From positions 38,492 to 102,491 of IMG/VR virus record IMGVR_UViG_3300026544_000002: 64,000 bases of DNA; one strand, given 5' to 3'. Under the pieces are notes generated by a model. That model saw only the letters and a program-made list of their open reading frames with translations, was not told the origin of the DNA and did no database searches. The translations under genes were made by a program, and so were the position numbers. The DNA is from a virus. Of the stretch, positions 35,282 to 43,426 are shown in pieces. The number at the start of each line of letters is the position of its first letter. The first letter of the stretch is position 1.

Positions 35282-35283
35282 AA

Positions 35284-35928
35284 TTAAATTTTCCTTTGAA
35301 TCATAGAAGCTATCTCTATGATTCCTTGTGTATATGCTTTGATTAAAAGATCATATTTTTCAATAGCAGCAATTTGATAATCACTATCATTGTCAATAAA
35401 AAACGGTTCTGAAATAATACATGGAGCGTTTGTACTTTTTAATAAATATCCTCCTCTATCTTCTGCTGATTTTTCACGAATATCTCTATTTTTCAAATTG
35501 AGATATTTCAACAAATTACGTTGTAGGATAGTTGCAAATTTCTTTCCTTTTTCAGATTTATGATAATATAAAACTTCTGAACCCGTTGCTTTTTTATTAA
35601 AAGCATTACAATGTAATGAAATTACAAAATCTGGATTCAATTCATTTATATCATTTGGTAATGAAGCATAAGTTCTTCTATATATTCGATATATATCTAT
35701 ATCAGTTTTATCTATTTGTGATTCAATATTTTTTGACAATGTTTCATTAAATTCGAATTCATGCATATCGAATTTTTTATTATATGCACCTTGTGATGTT
35801 TTTTTATGTCCAATAACTAATGCACATTTAATTCTGTTCTTAGATGTTTCGTTTGAATTTTTCATTTTAATACCACTTGGTTTATCAGATTTTAATATAT
35901 TAATAAACCATTCGATAAAATTATACAT
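35284..35928 (-). CDS. N-acetylmuramoyl-L-alanine amidase (endolysin or tail lysin), Amidase_3
   Basis: The 214-aa protein has the Amidase_3 zinc site: H41 (VIGHKKTSQGA), E62 (FNETLSKNI), H106 (VISLHCNAF) and the catalytic-type E174 (ISEPFFIDN). The enzyme cuts the bond between N-acetylmuramic acid and L-alanine of peptidoglycan. There is no signal peptide, so a holin would be needed for lysis. Alternatively it is a tail-borne lysin, given the adjacent wedge genes. First protein gene after the late promoter at 36059, behind tRNA-Asn. Confidence 0.85.
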   Translation of the reverse strand: MYNFIEWFINILKSDKPSGIKMKNSNETSKNRIKCALVIGHKKTSQGAYNKKFDMHEFEFNETLSKNIESQIDKTDIDIYRIYRRTYASLPNDINELNPDFVISLHCNAFNKKATGSEVLYYHKSEKGKKFATILQRNLLKYLNLKNRDIREKSAEDRGGYLLKSTNAPCIISEPFFIDNDSDYQIAAIEKYDLLIKAYTQGIIEIASMIQRKI

Positions 35929-35969
35929 TGTTTCGATTCCTCTCGACTAACCTATTATTGTAGATATTC

Positions 35970-36046
35970 ATGGCTCCAGCGGTAGGAATCGAACCTACGA
36001 CCACAAGATTAACAGTCTTGAGCTCTACCAACTGAGCTACACTGGA
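35970..36046 (-). tRNA. tRNA-Asn (GTT)
   Basis: The - strand folds as a tRNA. The acceptor TCCAGTG pairs with CGCTGGA (one wobble). The D-arm is AGCTCAGTTGGTAGAGCT, the anticodon stem is CAAGA/TCTTG with loop CTGTTAA (anticodon GTT), and the T-arm has GTTCGATTC. CCA is encoded at the 3' end (35970-35972). It lies between a late promoter and the amidase gene, so it is co-transcribed with late genes. AAU/AAC codons are abundant here. Confidence 0.9.
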
Positions 36047-36058
36047 ATAAATTATTTC

Positions 36059-36076
36059 TCTCAATATTATGTTCCC
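36059..36076 (-). promoter_or_regulatory. Late promoter motif
   Basis: On the - strand: GGGAACATAATATTGAGA, 12 bases before the tRNA-Asn 5' end. It heads the tRNA-amidase-wedge operon and is divergent from the early-type motif at 36103. Confidence 0.6.
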
Positions 36077-36102
36077 ATTATTGATATTAAAATCTTCTAT
36101 TT

Positions 36103-36125
36103 GTTATATATATTCAATATTGATA
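36103..36125 (+). promoter_or_regulatory. Putative early-type promoter
   Basis: GTTATATATATTCAATATTGATA matches the elements at 6405 and 52961. It lies about 35 bases before the ATG at 36158 and starts the short rightward operon 36158-38642. Confidence 0.45.
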
Positions 36126-36157
36126 AAGAATCTTTTAATTTTAAAAAAGGAGTTATT

Positions 36158-36418
36158 ATGAAAATCGTAAATAAGAGAAAAAAGAATATGAACAAAACAG
36201 AAACAAAAACAGTTGGTTTACAAGAAGTTTGTATCAAATCAGATAAAGTATCACCAGCTATTATGATTTTCAAATGTCCGATTTGTAAAACAGTAAAATC
36301 TGTAGATAATAATGATATTATTGAAAAAGATAATATCAAAGTTATTATTTGTAATAATTTTAAATGCAAACAAACATTCAAAATAAAATATGAGGATAAT
36401 CATGACAGAATATTCTAA
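36158..36418 (+). CDS. Small zinc-ribbon protein, 86 aa
   Basis: The start at 36158 has AAAAAAGGAG before it. The longer frame from 36101 has none. The N-terminus is strongly basic (MKIVNKRKKNMNKTETK). The C-terminal half has CPIC and CNNFKC, forming a four-cysteine zinc ribbon. Probably a small nucleic-acid-binding or adaptor protein. It overlaps the next gene by 17 bases. Confidence 0.65.
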   Translation: MKIVNKRKKNMNKTETKTVGLQEVCIKSDKVSPAIMIFKCPICKTVKSVDNNDIIEKDNIKVIICNNFKCKQTFKIKYEDNHDRIF

Positions 36419-36668
36419 AAAATTTTTTGACGTAGATGTAGTAGATATTGCATATCAAATTATTGCAATGTATAAAGAAAATGAAGATTTGAAACACGAA
36501 TTGAAACATACTAAAGAATTGCTTGTTATTCATAAAAAATCATTAGATAGTCAAATCGACCAGCAGAAAAATATGTTAGGCATGATAATGACTGCTGGCT
36601 TCGATCAACAAAGAGCACGACTACTCGATCAAAAAAGAAAACATTCGTGTAAAAAGGAAAAAGGATAG
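36402..36668 (+). CDS. Small coiled-coil hypothetical protein, 88 aa
   Basis: The start at 36402 is set by the GAGG ribosome site upstream. An ATG at 36390 is inside that site. The sequence from about residue 20 to 55 (ENEDLKHELKHTKELLVIHKK) is a coiled coil, and the C-terminus is basic (KRKHSCKKEKG). No known domain. Confidence 0.6.
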   Translation: MTEYSKKFFDVDVVDIAYQIIAMYKENEDLKHELKHTKELLVIHKKSLDSQIDQQKNMLGMIMTAGFDQQRARLLDQKRKHSCKKEKG

Positions 36669-36670
36669 AT

Positions 36671-37054
36671 ATGAATAAACGATTTATTTATGATAAGGAT
36701 TGTAAAAATATGGGGAAGTGTCGAAAATGCAAAGGTTCAGGAATGATAAGAGGAGAATATATCCGTCCAGATACAGGACCAGAAAGTGGTATGGCAAACT
36801 ATTTTGACCCATACCATTCGTGTCCAAAATGCAATGGTACTGGTTCAGATCGTTTAATTATTCAATTAACTAAACATATGTCTTATTTCGAACCAGTATT
36901 TAATCGTATGAATCGCATTTCTAAAGTATTTCCTTCCTATTGTTTCATTAAAAAAACAATTACGAATAAAAAACTGAAAACATCAATGATTGGTAATATG
37001 AAACAAATAATTCAAAAAAATTTGGATGATATGTTTACAAAAAAGAGGATATAA
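36671..37054 (+). CDS. DnaJ-type zinc-finger protein, 127 aa
   Basis: Contains CRKCKGSGMI and CPKCNGTGSD, two copies of the CxxCxGxG repeat of DnaJ central zinc fingers, spaced by 30-40 residues. There is no J domain. Such short proteins in phages may act as chaperone-like or redox-type cofactors. The C-terminus is basic. It lies between two rightward genes with 2-base gaps. Confidence 0.65.
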   Translation: MNKRFIYDKDCKNMGKCRKCKGSGMIRGEYIRPDTGPESGMANYFDPYHSCPKCNGTGSDRLIIQLTKHMSYFEPVFNRMNRISKVFPSYCFIKKTITNKKLKTSMIGNMKQIIQKNLDDMFTKKRI

Positions 37055-37056
37055 AA

Positions 37057-37698
37057 ATGTATGATATGAACAAACGATTCACACATGATTGTGATGATTG
37101 TATTTTTCTTGGACAGTATAATGAATTTGATTTATATTTTTGTCCAAAAGAAAGTACAACAGTTATTGCTAGATATGGAGATGAAGGAGGAGATTATCAT
37201 TCTGGATTAGAATTTGCCAGATCAAAAAGAATACCTCAATTAGTAGAAGCTTTTAACAGAGCAATTAATAAAGGATATATAGAAAACACAGAGAATCATA
37301 AAGAAAAATATGGTAAATTGGTGTTGGTTAGGGGATTACCAGGTTCTGGAAAATCGACATTTGCAGAACAAACTTTTCCTGAACATGAACATGTAGAAAC
37401 AGATATGTTTTTTATGAAAAACGGTGAATATGAATTTAATTATTCAAAATTAAAAACATATCATGCAACATGTCAATTTTTAACACAACAATTATTATTA
37501 CAAGGAAAAGATGTTGTCGTATCCAATACTTTTGTTCGTTTGTGGGAATTGGAAAAATACACAACGATGAAATTTTCTGAATTAACTGTTATTAGATTAT
37601 TAACTGTATATGAAAATATACACAATGTTCCTAATGATATCATGGGAAAAATGAAAAATAATATGGAGGATTATGATGGAGAAATTATTATTGAATAA
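37057..37698 (+). CDS. P-loop kinase (AAA_33/polynucleotide kinase-like) with N-terminal phage domain
   Basis: Two parts. Residues 8-70 (FTHDCDDCIFLGQYNEFDLYFC, then VIARYGDEGGDYHSG) match a small domain common in phage proteins. Residues 86-213 form a kinase domain with Walker A GLPGSGKS (93-100), ETDMFF (114-119) and a DVVVSNTFVR strand. This kinase type resembles T4 polynucleotide kinase and N4BP2-like kinases, which phosphorylate 5'-OH ends of nucleic acids or small molecules. Together with the nucleotidyltransferase genes it may indicate RNA repair, but no ligase is seen. Confidence 0.7.
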   Translation: MYDMNKRFTHDCDDCIFLGQYNEFDLYFCPKESTTVIARYGDEGGDYHSGLEFARSKRIPQLVEAFNRAINKGYIENTENHKEKYGKLVLVRGLPGSGKSTFAEQTFPEHEHVETDMFFMKNGEYEFNYSKLKTYHATCQFLTQQLLLQGKDVVVSNTFVRLWELEKYTTMKFSELTVIRLLTVYENIHNVPNDIMGKMKNNMEDYDGEIIIE

Positions 37699-37713
37699 AG
37701 CAAAGGTATATTA

Positions 37714-38259
37714 ATGTATATATCAATGGAAAATTTATTAGCTACTAGAGAATGGTGGACATATGGACATGTGCGAAAATATTTAAAACCTGTTAAATAT
37801 ATGAATGAAATTGAATACTATGATTATATTGATATTTCTATTGTTGAAACTCTTGAACGATTAGAATTATTGAAAAAGAAAATGAAAATTGATATTATCA
37901 AAAAAGGAGGAGAATGCCATAGAATACATAATATTATTAATTGGATAAGAGTTACGATTCCAGAAGAAATAGATATTCAAAAAATAATAAAAAAAATAAA
38001 ACATCATAAAAAATCAGTTCAACATAAATATAACAATAGAATATCAAAAAAACAAAATAGTAAAATTGCTATTTTGGCATTCATTAGACATAATTATACT
38101 AATTATGAAGATATCATATATAATCAAATTGATGAAATTATAAAAATAAGTAGTGATATTGATAAAAATAATTTGATTAAAAAATTAAAAGACAATATAA
38201 ATAATTCACTTTTATACAGATTTCCTGAAATAAAAGGAAATAAAGGAGATAAAAAATAA
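37714..38259 (+). CDS. Basic hypothetical protein, 181 aa
   Basis: The protein is rich in lysine and isoleucine and mostly helical, with no motif I recognise. It overlaps the next gene by one base (TAATGG). The weak ribosome site (AAAGG) and an early-type operon context are the only clues. Function unknown. Confidence 0.55.
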   Translation: MYISMENLLATREWWTYGHVRKYLKPVKYMNEIEYYDYIDISIVETLERLELLKKKMKIDIIKKGGECHRIHNIINWIRVTIPEEIDIQKIIKKIKHHKKSVQHKYNNRISKKQNSKIAILAFIRHNYTNYEDIIYNQIDEIIKISSDIDKNNLIKKLKDNINNSLLYRFPEIKGNKGDKK

Positions 38260-38642
38260 TGGAAACGATAAAGAATTTTTGTGTGGCTGTGCTGTGTTCA
38301 TTTATTATTGGCATATTAGTATTAACAAGTTATCTTATAACAGTCAGAATTGAATCTGATCGACATGCTAATATGACAATACGAGAAATCGTATTGATGT
38401 TAGAAACAGAAAATTTTGTTAGAAAAGAATGGTTGGAAAATGGAGGGGATAAAATTTATCTAACTAAAAAAATAAATGACAATAATATCAGAATTAAATT
38501 TTTTCAGAAAAAAATAAAAGATAATTCTGATATAACAAAAGAATTTAAATCAGAAATGAATATAATGCTTAAAAAATTTCAAAAGAAAATAAAAAATAAT
38601 TCTGATATAACAAAAGAATTTAAATCAGGAAATACTTTATAA
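38259..38642 (+). CDS. Membrane-anchored coiled-coil protein with internal duplication, 127 aa
   Basis: An N-terminal hydrophobic helix (FCVAVLCSFIIGILVLTSYLI) anchors a charged helical domain. The C-terminal part carries two copies of KIKxNSDITKEFKS, 25 residues apart, encoded by identical 31-base repeats (38523-38628). Last gene of the early-type operon, followed by a two-way terminator. Function unknown. Confidence 0.6.
   Translation: METIKNFCVAVLCSFIIGILVLTSYLITVRIESDRHANMTIREIVLMLETENFVRKEWLENGGDKIYLTKKINDNNIRIKFFQKKIKDNSDITKEFKSEMNIMLKKFQKKIKNNSDITKEFKSGNTL
38523..38628 (+). repeat. Direct repeat inside a coding sequence
   Basis: Two identical 31-base copies starting AATTCTGATATAACAAAAG lie at 38523-38553 and 38598-38628, 75 bases apart, in frame. 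Perfect identity points to a recent duplication. Confidence 0.75.
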
Positions 38643-38652
38643 TTATTTCGAA

Positions 38653-38693
38653 CAAAAATCAAAGAGAGTGTAATTTATTCTCTTTGATTTTTG
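38653..38693. terminator. Bidirectional terminator between convergent operons
   Basis: The stem CAAAAATCAAAGAGA / TCTCTTTGATTTTTG (15 bp, 11-base loop) has A-rich and T-rich flanks, so it works on both strands. It separates the rightward 36158-38642 operon from the leftward operon ending at 38705. Confidence 0.85.
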
Positions 38694-38704
38694 TTTAAAA
38701 TATT

Positions 38705-39535
38705 TTATTTCATTTTTTTCTTTTTTAATGTGTTTATTTTTAATTGAGATTTTTGTATTAATTTATTTATTCGTTCTTTACATTTATTTGGATCTTTTGT
38801 TAACTTACAATTTTTCATGTTATCTTTATATATTTTAATAGTTTCTTCGATAGCTTTTATTTTTACATTTGTGATGCATACTTCTTTATTATATCCAGAT
38901 TTTCCTGCACATGTTTTTCCCGCAACAGTAAAATATCTTTTATACACTTTGTATCCGATCATAGCAGTTGCAGCAATCAACAGAGTAGCACCAATCAGAC
39001 CAACTCCTATACCGTCATCTGTCACTATTGCTTTTTTAGTATCTGCTACCATATCTTTGAATTGATTGCGTATAGAATGTTGAGAAATATCTGATCTTTC
39101 ATCCCTAAGACGTGCTATTTGTTTTAAAATATTATCGTGCATCTTAGATGAGAAACGACTATTTATTTTTATTAATTGGTTTGATTGTTTTTGCAAACTT
39201 TTTATAGCTTCGTCTATATCTTCTTTTCTCCATTTTGCGTTTAATACATAAGAATCTGTCGTAACTCCTTCTAATAATGATTCTCTTTCATCTATTATAT
39301 TATTCTGTTCCAATATAGTCATATATTTATCAATCAATTTTTGTTCAACAAAAATATTATCTTCTTTTAAAACTTTACCATACATAATTAATGATAGAAT
39401 ATTAGCATCAGATGCGTCTTCTTTAATATAATTAATCATTATTTCATCATCTGTTAATTCTTTAATATGATTTAATAATGCATTTCTATTACATTCAAAA
39501 AATACATAACGATCTAAATCTGATAAAATATCCAT
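38705..39535 (-). CDS. Paralogous late membrane protein with CxGKxxxxKxxC motif, 276 aa
   Basis: Has the family N-domain (IKEDASDANILSLIMYGK), a helical middle, a membrane helix (VGLIGATLLIAATAMIGYKVYKRY) and FTVAGKTCAGKSGYNKEVC, then a lysine-rich tail with a further CKLTKDPNKC pair. Compared with its relatives the middle region is different and the tail has two extra cysteines. Last gene of a late operon. Function unknown. Confidence 0.65.
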   Translation of the reverse strand: MDILSDLDRYVFFECNRNALLNHIKELTDDEIMINYIKEDASDANILSLIMYGKVLKEDNIFVEQKLIDKYMTILEQNNIIDERESLLEGVTTDSYVLNAKWRKEDIDEAIKSLQKQSNQLIKINSRFSSKMHDNILKQIARLRDERSDISQHSIRNQFKDMVADTKKAIVTDDGIGVGLIGATLLIAATAMIGYKVYKRYFTVAGKTCAGKSGYNKEVCITNVKIKAIEETIKIYKDNMKNCKLTKDPNKCKERINKLIQKSQLKINTLKKKKMK

Positions 39536-39545
39536 TTGTTTTTCC

Positions 39546-40106
39546 TCACTTTATCATATATGCATATCTACCAAATGCATCTAAAGTTTTAGGTTTGATA
39601 TCTACAATATGTTTTTTTAATTTATTCACTGTTTCTTCTACTTTTTTTCTATATACACTTTTATGAACATCGTCAATAATAATTGGACAACCTGTATCAG
39701 CAAAACTTAGAATATATTCTAAGTTTTCTGATCTAGCTGACATATTACCCAAATCATATAATATAAAATCATATTTTTTCACAGGCATTCTTTTTGTTTT
39801 AAAATCTTCAAATGTATATAGGTGATCTAAATTCAAATCATTATTAGATAAAAATTTATTTGTCTGTGTTAACCATTCCATAGATGTATCAACAGAAACA
39901 ACTTTACATTTTGAAGGAGCATTTGATTTTTGATAATATCTAAACACAAATGAACTATAACCACTTCCCAAATCTAAAATTTTTATACATTTATGTTTGT
40001 TAATATATTTCCACATAAAAGAAGCTAATTCAAATGATATAGCCATTGTTTGATTAGAAATAGTAGATGTATAAATTTTATATTTTTGTCTGATCATATT
40101 ATCCAT
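39546..40106 (-). CDS. Class I SAM-dependent methyltransferase-like protein
   Basis: The 186-aa protein from ATG 40106 has motif I ILDLGSGYSSF (43-53), the acidic end of strand 2 VVSVDTS, and later KYDFILYDLGN, the layout of a Rossmann-fold methyltransferase. A DDVHKS segment and C-terminal strand complete the fold. The substrate is unknown. A TTG at 40118 is an alternative start. It lies within a late operon rather than among DNA-modification genes, so a role in virion or glycan modification is conceivable but unproven. Confidence 0.65.
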   Translation of the reverse strand: MDNMIRQKYKIYTSTISNQTMAISFELASFMWKYINKHKCIKILDLGSGYSSFVFRYYQKSNAPSKCKVVSVDTSMEWLTQTNKFLSNNDLNLDHLYTFEDFKTKRMPVKKYDFILYDLGNMSARSENLEYILSFADTGCPIIIDDVHKSVYRKKVEETVNKLKKHIVDIKPKTLDAFGRYAYMIK

Positions 40107-40110
40107 AATT

Positions 40111-40587
40111 TTATCCAATTATTTTATTCAAGTATTTATTTTTTAAATATTGAAGAAAAATTGCTACCACAAATACTGATATTACAGGAATTAATTTATT
40201 TTTTATATCTCCACCATGCATATGACGAAGTTGATTCCTTGAAATCCAACACAGTATTGCCAATAAAATAAATACTGAAGTGGTAACACCTTTGTTTTCA
40301 GATTTTTTATTGATTTGTGATGTATATTTTTTAACAAATTCATTAGGATTGGATATATCATTCTGTTCAATATCAGAATTTATATCTGATATCACCGATT
40401 TCATTTTTTTCATTGTTTTTGAAATATCAATTTTTTGTTCTTTTAATTTATTTGAAACAAAATTTTCCAATGAATTTATTTTATTTTTAAAATTTGTTAT
40501 AGAATCATTTGCTGAGAAAGAAAACAAAGATTCATTTAAAAAATTGTCATTATTATAATAATTTTCTAAAAATATATACTGATCCAT
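40111..40587 (-). CDS. Late membrane protein, 158 aa
   Basis: The N-terminus is acidic/aromatic (MDQYIFLENYYNNDNFLNESLF). A helical coiled-coil middle is followed by two hydrophobic segments near residues 102-114 and 131-150. The N-terminal start resembles that of the 234-aa gene at 40868 (NYNLLEDRYYN), suggesting a related pair. SD GGAGG lies in the end of the upstream zinc-ribbon gene. Function unknown. Confidence 0.6.
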   Translation of the reverse strand: MDQYIFLENYYNNDNFLNESLFSFSANDSITNFKNKINSLENFVSNKLKEQKIDISKTMKKMKSVISDINSDIEQNDISNPNEFVKKYTSQINKKSENKGVTTSVFILLAILCWISRNQLRHMHGGDIKNKLIPVISVFVVAIFLQYLKNKYLNKIIG

Positions 40588-40591
40588 TTGA

Positions 40592-40762
40592 TTATACCTC
40601 CGTCAAAATCTGTCTACCATCATTAGCAGTTGGTGTGTATTGATTACTTTCATTCATTTCATCTTTTACACATGGACATTGATTTATATGAGGAGCATTT
40701 ACTTTTCCACATTTAGGACATATCCATCCTTTTGCCTCTTGATTCATCTGATCTTTTTTCAT
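40592..40762 (-). CDS. Tiny zinc-ribbon protein, 56 aa
   Basis: The frame runs from ATG at 40762 (SD CGAGG) to TAA at 40592. It encodes GWICPKCGKVNAPHINQCPC, a complete four-cysteine zinc ribbon, then an acidic polar tail. Such ribbons often appear in phage late operons as adaptor proteins. It lies between tRNA-Thr and the 158-aa membrane protein. Its GGAGG end also serves the next gene. Confidence 0.65.
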   Translation of the reverse strand: MKKDQMNQEAKGWICPKCGKVNAPHINQCPCVKDEMNESNQYTPTANDGRQILTEV

Positions 40763-40789
40763 GATTAACATTCCTCGTATTTTATAAAA

Positions 40790-40864
40790 TGGAGCCGATG
40801 ATAGGACTCGAACCTACATGAAACGGTTTACAATACCGTGCCCTAGCCATTAGGTAACATCGGC
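40790..40864 (-). tRNA. tRNA-Thr (TGT)
   Basis: The - strand has acceptor GCCGATG/CATCGGC (7 bp), a D-arm with TAATGGCTA, anticodon stem ACGGT/ACCGT with loop ATTGTAA (anticodon TGT), and T-arm GTAGGTTCGAGTCCTAT. CCA is encoded. It is embedded in a late operon between protein genes. It would help decode ACA, frequent in this AT-rich genome. Confidence 0.9.
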
Positions 40865-40867
40865 AAA

Positions 40868-41572
40868 TTATTTTTTTATTTTCTGAATAACATTTTTAAA
40901 TGAATTTATGAATACATGCAAAATATAAATTTTTTCATTCGCAGATTCATCATATTTTTGAATCTTGATATTTTTTAATTTATTTCGATATGAAACAACA
41001 GTGCTATCCGAATCACCATCTATCCATTTAACCATCAATGAAAAAGATAATTCATAAATAGCAAAAATAAAAAACAAAACTATTATATATGCCAAAACAA
41101 TATTTACATTCAATATAATATTTAAAATTCCAATAATAACCATCATCATAAATAACATAATAGCAACAGCAAAAACCAATGACATTATTATCTGTATTCC
41201 AGATAATGTGCTATCTTTAATTTGTTGACTGACAGATGCTATTACTTTTTTTTCAATTTTCTTTGCTGTTATTTTTGATGGTATTTTATTTTTTAACCCT
41301 TTATCTATTATTGAATATATATCTTTTGTGGATTTCTTAGCAGAATTCTTTATAGCTTCTGGATCAACATCAAATTCTTTTAATTTATTAGATAATTTTT
41401 TATTTATTTTTTCAAAAACAATACTTGCATTTGTTAAATTTAATTTTGAAAGTTTTTCTTTGAAGTCGTCTTTTATGGAAGATAAATCAAATTCGTACAA
41501 TAGTTTATCCATCAATTCATTATTTGACAATGAATTATAATAACGATCTTCTAAAAGATTATAATTATTCAT
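40868..41572 (-). CDS. Late membrane protein with coiled-coil N-terminal part, 234 aa
   Basis: The first ~100 residues are acidic to basic helices (DDFKEKLSKLNLTN, then KKIEKKV). Two strong membrane segments follow (IIMSLVFAVAIMLFMMMVII and LNVNIVLAYIIVLFFIFAIY), then a polar C-terminus. The gene overlaps the stop of the 346-aa gene. It resembles the 158-aa gene at 40111 in its N-terminus. The role is unknown, perhaps a virion membrane-contact protein. Confidence 0.6.
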   Translation of the reverse strand: MNNYNLLEDRYYNSLSNNELMDKLLYEFDLSSIKDDFKEKLSKLNLTNASIVFEKINKKLSNKLKEFDVDPEAIKNSAKKSTKDIYSIIDKGLKNKIPSKITAKKIEKKVIASVSQQIKDSTLSGIQIIMSLVFAVAIMLFMMMVIIGILNIILNVNIVLAYIIVLFFIFAIYELSFSLMVKWIDGDSDSTVVSYRNKLKNIKIQKYDESANEKIYILHVFINSFKNVIQKIKK

Positions 41573-42613
41573 TTAATCACTCTTCTTAAAAACTTCCATT
41601 GCTTTGTTATAATTTTCCTGTAAACCCATTCCTTGTTGTGCTTTTGGAGGAAACAACATACCTTTGATAGTATCAAATATTTCTATATCGGATTTTGCTC
41701 CTTTATCTTTTGCATGTTCTATCATTTTAGATTGAGTCTTTTCTGTTTTCATTCCAACAGATTCCATCATCAATCTAATATTTTGGATATTAACATTTGA
41801 TTCATTGATAGATTCAACATCGAATGTTTCAGAAATAATTTCTTTTGACTGTGGTGATTCAATAATAGCTTCTGATACAGTCTTAGTATTTTTCTTGATT
41901 GTTTTTAGTTTCTTAATATATCCCTCTTGAACAATATTACGAATTTTCATACGAAATTCTTTTTGTTCAGGAGTATCGTTTTTAGATGTTTCTGAAAAAG
42001 ATACATTGTTTTCAACAGCATATTTCTCTTGTTCAGATGCTTCTTTTAAAAATTTCTTTTTATCAAAAGTCATTTTCTTTTTATTATTTTTTCTTTTTAC
42101 CGTTGTTTCTTTTTTATCAAATGTTTCTTTTTCAAGTGATTCTGATATAATTTCATTTGTACTTTTTTCATTATAAACAGATTCACTACCATTGCGTAAT
42201 TTTCTTAAAAATTCAATATCTTCCTTCAAAACATTGTCATAAATAGAATTATTTTCATCAGAAGATTGTTTGATTTTTTTAGATTCTGGCAAATCATCAA
42301 TATATGGATCATCACTTTCTATAAACAATCCTCTTTTTATTGTCATATCACCTTTCCATGCAGGAAGATGGAACATATCACCATTTATTTCTAATCTAGC
42401 AGTAATTTTATCTGTTTCTTCAATATGTTTTCTTATAATAGATTGTAAAGGAGGGACTTCTACTTCAATTCTATCTTTATAAATTTTAGTAGGAAAAGCA
42501 TAAATAACATCTTCGTACATAAATTCTAATTTACCGGATAATGCAGTATAGTCTATTCCTTCAATTGTAACATTAAATTGAAAAAATTTTGGTTTTGTAA
42601 CATCAATATCCAT
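41573..42613 (-). CDS. Putative virion/assembly protein with N-terminal beta domain, 346 aa
   Basis: Residues 1-100 form a beta-rich domain (FQFNVTIEGIDYTALSGKLEFMY, then AFPTKIYKDRIEVEVPPLQSI). The remainder is charged, helical and probably partly disordered, with short repeats of K/E. The C-terminus has MLFPPKAQQGMGLQENY. This two-part plan is reminiscent of head or baseplate assembly proteins of large T4-like phages, but I cannot name one. SD AAGGGA. Confidence 0.55.
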   Translation of the reverse strand: MDIDVTKPKFFQFNVTIEGIDYTALSGKLEFMYEDVIYAFPTKIYKDRIEVEVPPLQSIIRKHIEETDKITARLEINGDMFHLPAWKGDMTIKRGLFIESDDPYIDDLPESKKIKQSSDENNSIYDNVLKEDIEFLRKLRNGSESVYNEKSTNEIISESLEKETFDKKETTVKRKNNKKKMTFDKKKFLKEASEQEKYAVENNVSFSETSKNDTPEQKEFRMKIRNIVQEGYIKKLKTIKKNTKTVSEAIIESPQSKEIISETFDVESINESNVNIQNIRLMMESVGMKTEKTQSKMIEHAKDKGAKSDIEIFDTIKGMLFPPKAQQGMGLQENYNKAMEVFKKSD

Positions 42614-42624
42614 TTTATATCCCT

Positions 42625-42843
42625 TTATTGTGAAGAAAGAACATCATCTATTTTGATAGAAATATTAGACATCTCGGTTAAATCTATCCCTTTTTTAATT
42701 ACTTTTGTTCTTATTTTGGTAACATTTATGATAGGTGCTTCAATAACTGATTCTTGAAAAGGTCTACCATATGTACCATTCATAGTATTATTCGCAATTC
42801 CTTGACATATCATGCCTTTAGTTATTAAAGCAATACCAGACAT
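42625..42843 (-). CDS. Small late protein, 72 aa
   Basis: A small, mostly beta-strand protein (GIALITKGMICQGI; SVIEAPIINVTKIRTKVIKKG) between two structural-type genes, two bases from the upstream one. It could be a minor virion or neck component. Nothing specific is recognised. Confidence 0.55.
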   Translation of the reverse strand: MSGIALITKGMICQGIANNTMNGTYGRPFQESVIEAPIINVTKIRTKVIKKGIDLTEMSNISIKIDDVLSSQ

Positions 42844-42845
42844 GA

Positions 42846-43352
42846 TTATATTTTCTCTACGTTATATGATGTCATTTGATTCGTACCGGCCGCATAAGTA
42901 GCTATCATATCATATGAAGCTATCACACCATTTCCTGTACCAACATTAATCGCAGAATCATATATACGAATTCTTGAAGATGTTAAATTACCATTTGCAT
43001 CATATACAGCTTGATCAACAGAATAATTTTCTTGCATCAATCCAGCTATTCTAGTTAAAATATTCAAATCACTGGTATATATTATAGCTGTATTCGATTT
43101 TCCAGCAGGAAAATGTACTGGATGAACAATTGTTATAAACCATGTTCCAGTTGAATCAGGAAAAAATTCACATCGATATGCACCATTTCCCATTTCATAG
43201 AAATTGGTGATACCTGCATATAAATTACGATCATTATCATAAATAAATGAAGTAAATTCAGTAACATCTACATTAGTTACAAATCCTGCCCCCGTACTAT
43301 CTATAACAATAAAATCTTCATATACAGGTTGATTAATTCTTCCTAGAATCAT
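42846..43352 (-). CDS. Virion structural protein, 168 aa
   Basis: Beta-rich N-terminus (MILGRINQPVYEDFIVIDSTGAGFV, then FFPDSTGTWFITIVHP) resembles an immunoglobulin-like or carbohydrate-exposed domain. The C-terminal part (ENYSVDQAVYDANGNLTSSRIRIYDS, then YAAGTNQMTSYNVEK) fits a pattern seen in phage head-tail or baseplate decoration proteins. First gene behind the late promoter at 43393. SD AAGGG. The exact role is unknown. Confidence 0.6.
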   Translation of the reverse strand: MILGRINQPVYEDFIVIDSTGAGFVTNVDVTEFTSFIYDNDRNLYAGITNFYEMGNGAYRCEFFPDSTGTWFITIVHPVHFPAGKSNTAIIYTSDLNILTRIAGLMQENYSVDQAVYDANGNLTSSRIRIYDSAINVGTGNGVIASYDMIATYAAGTNQMTSYNVEKI

Positions 43353-43392
43353 AATTTACCCTTATATAAATTTAACTTCTGTATATTTAATA

Positions 43393-43412
43393 TTCCTCAG
43401 ATATATGTTCTC
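43393..43412 (-). promoter_or_regulatory. Late promoter motif, variant
   Basis: On the - strand: GAGAACATATATCTGAGGAA. It lies about 41 bases upstream of the ATG at 43352, heading the operon that includes tRNA-Thr and ends at the 38653-38693 terminator. Confidence 0.55.
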
Positions 43413-43426
43413 TGTATATATGATAT

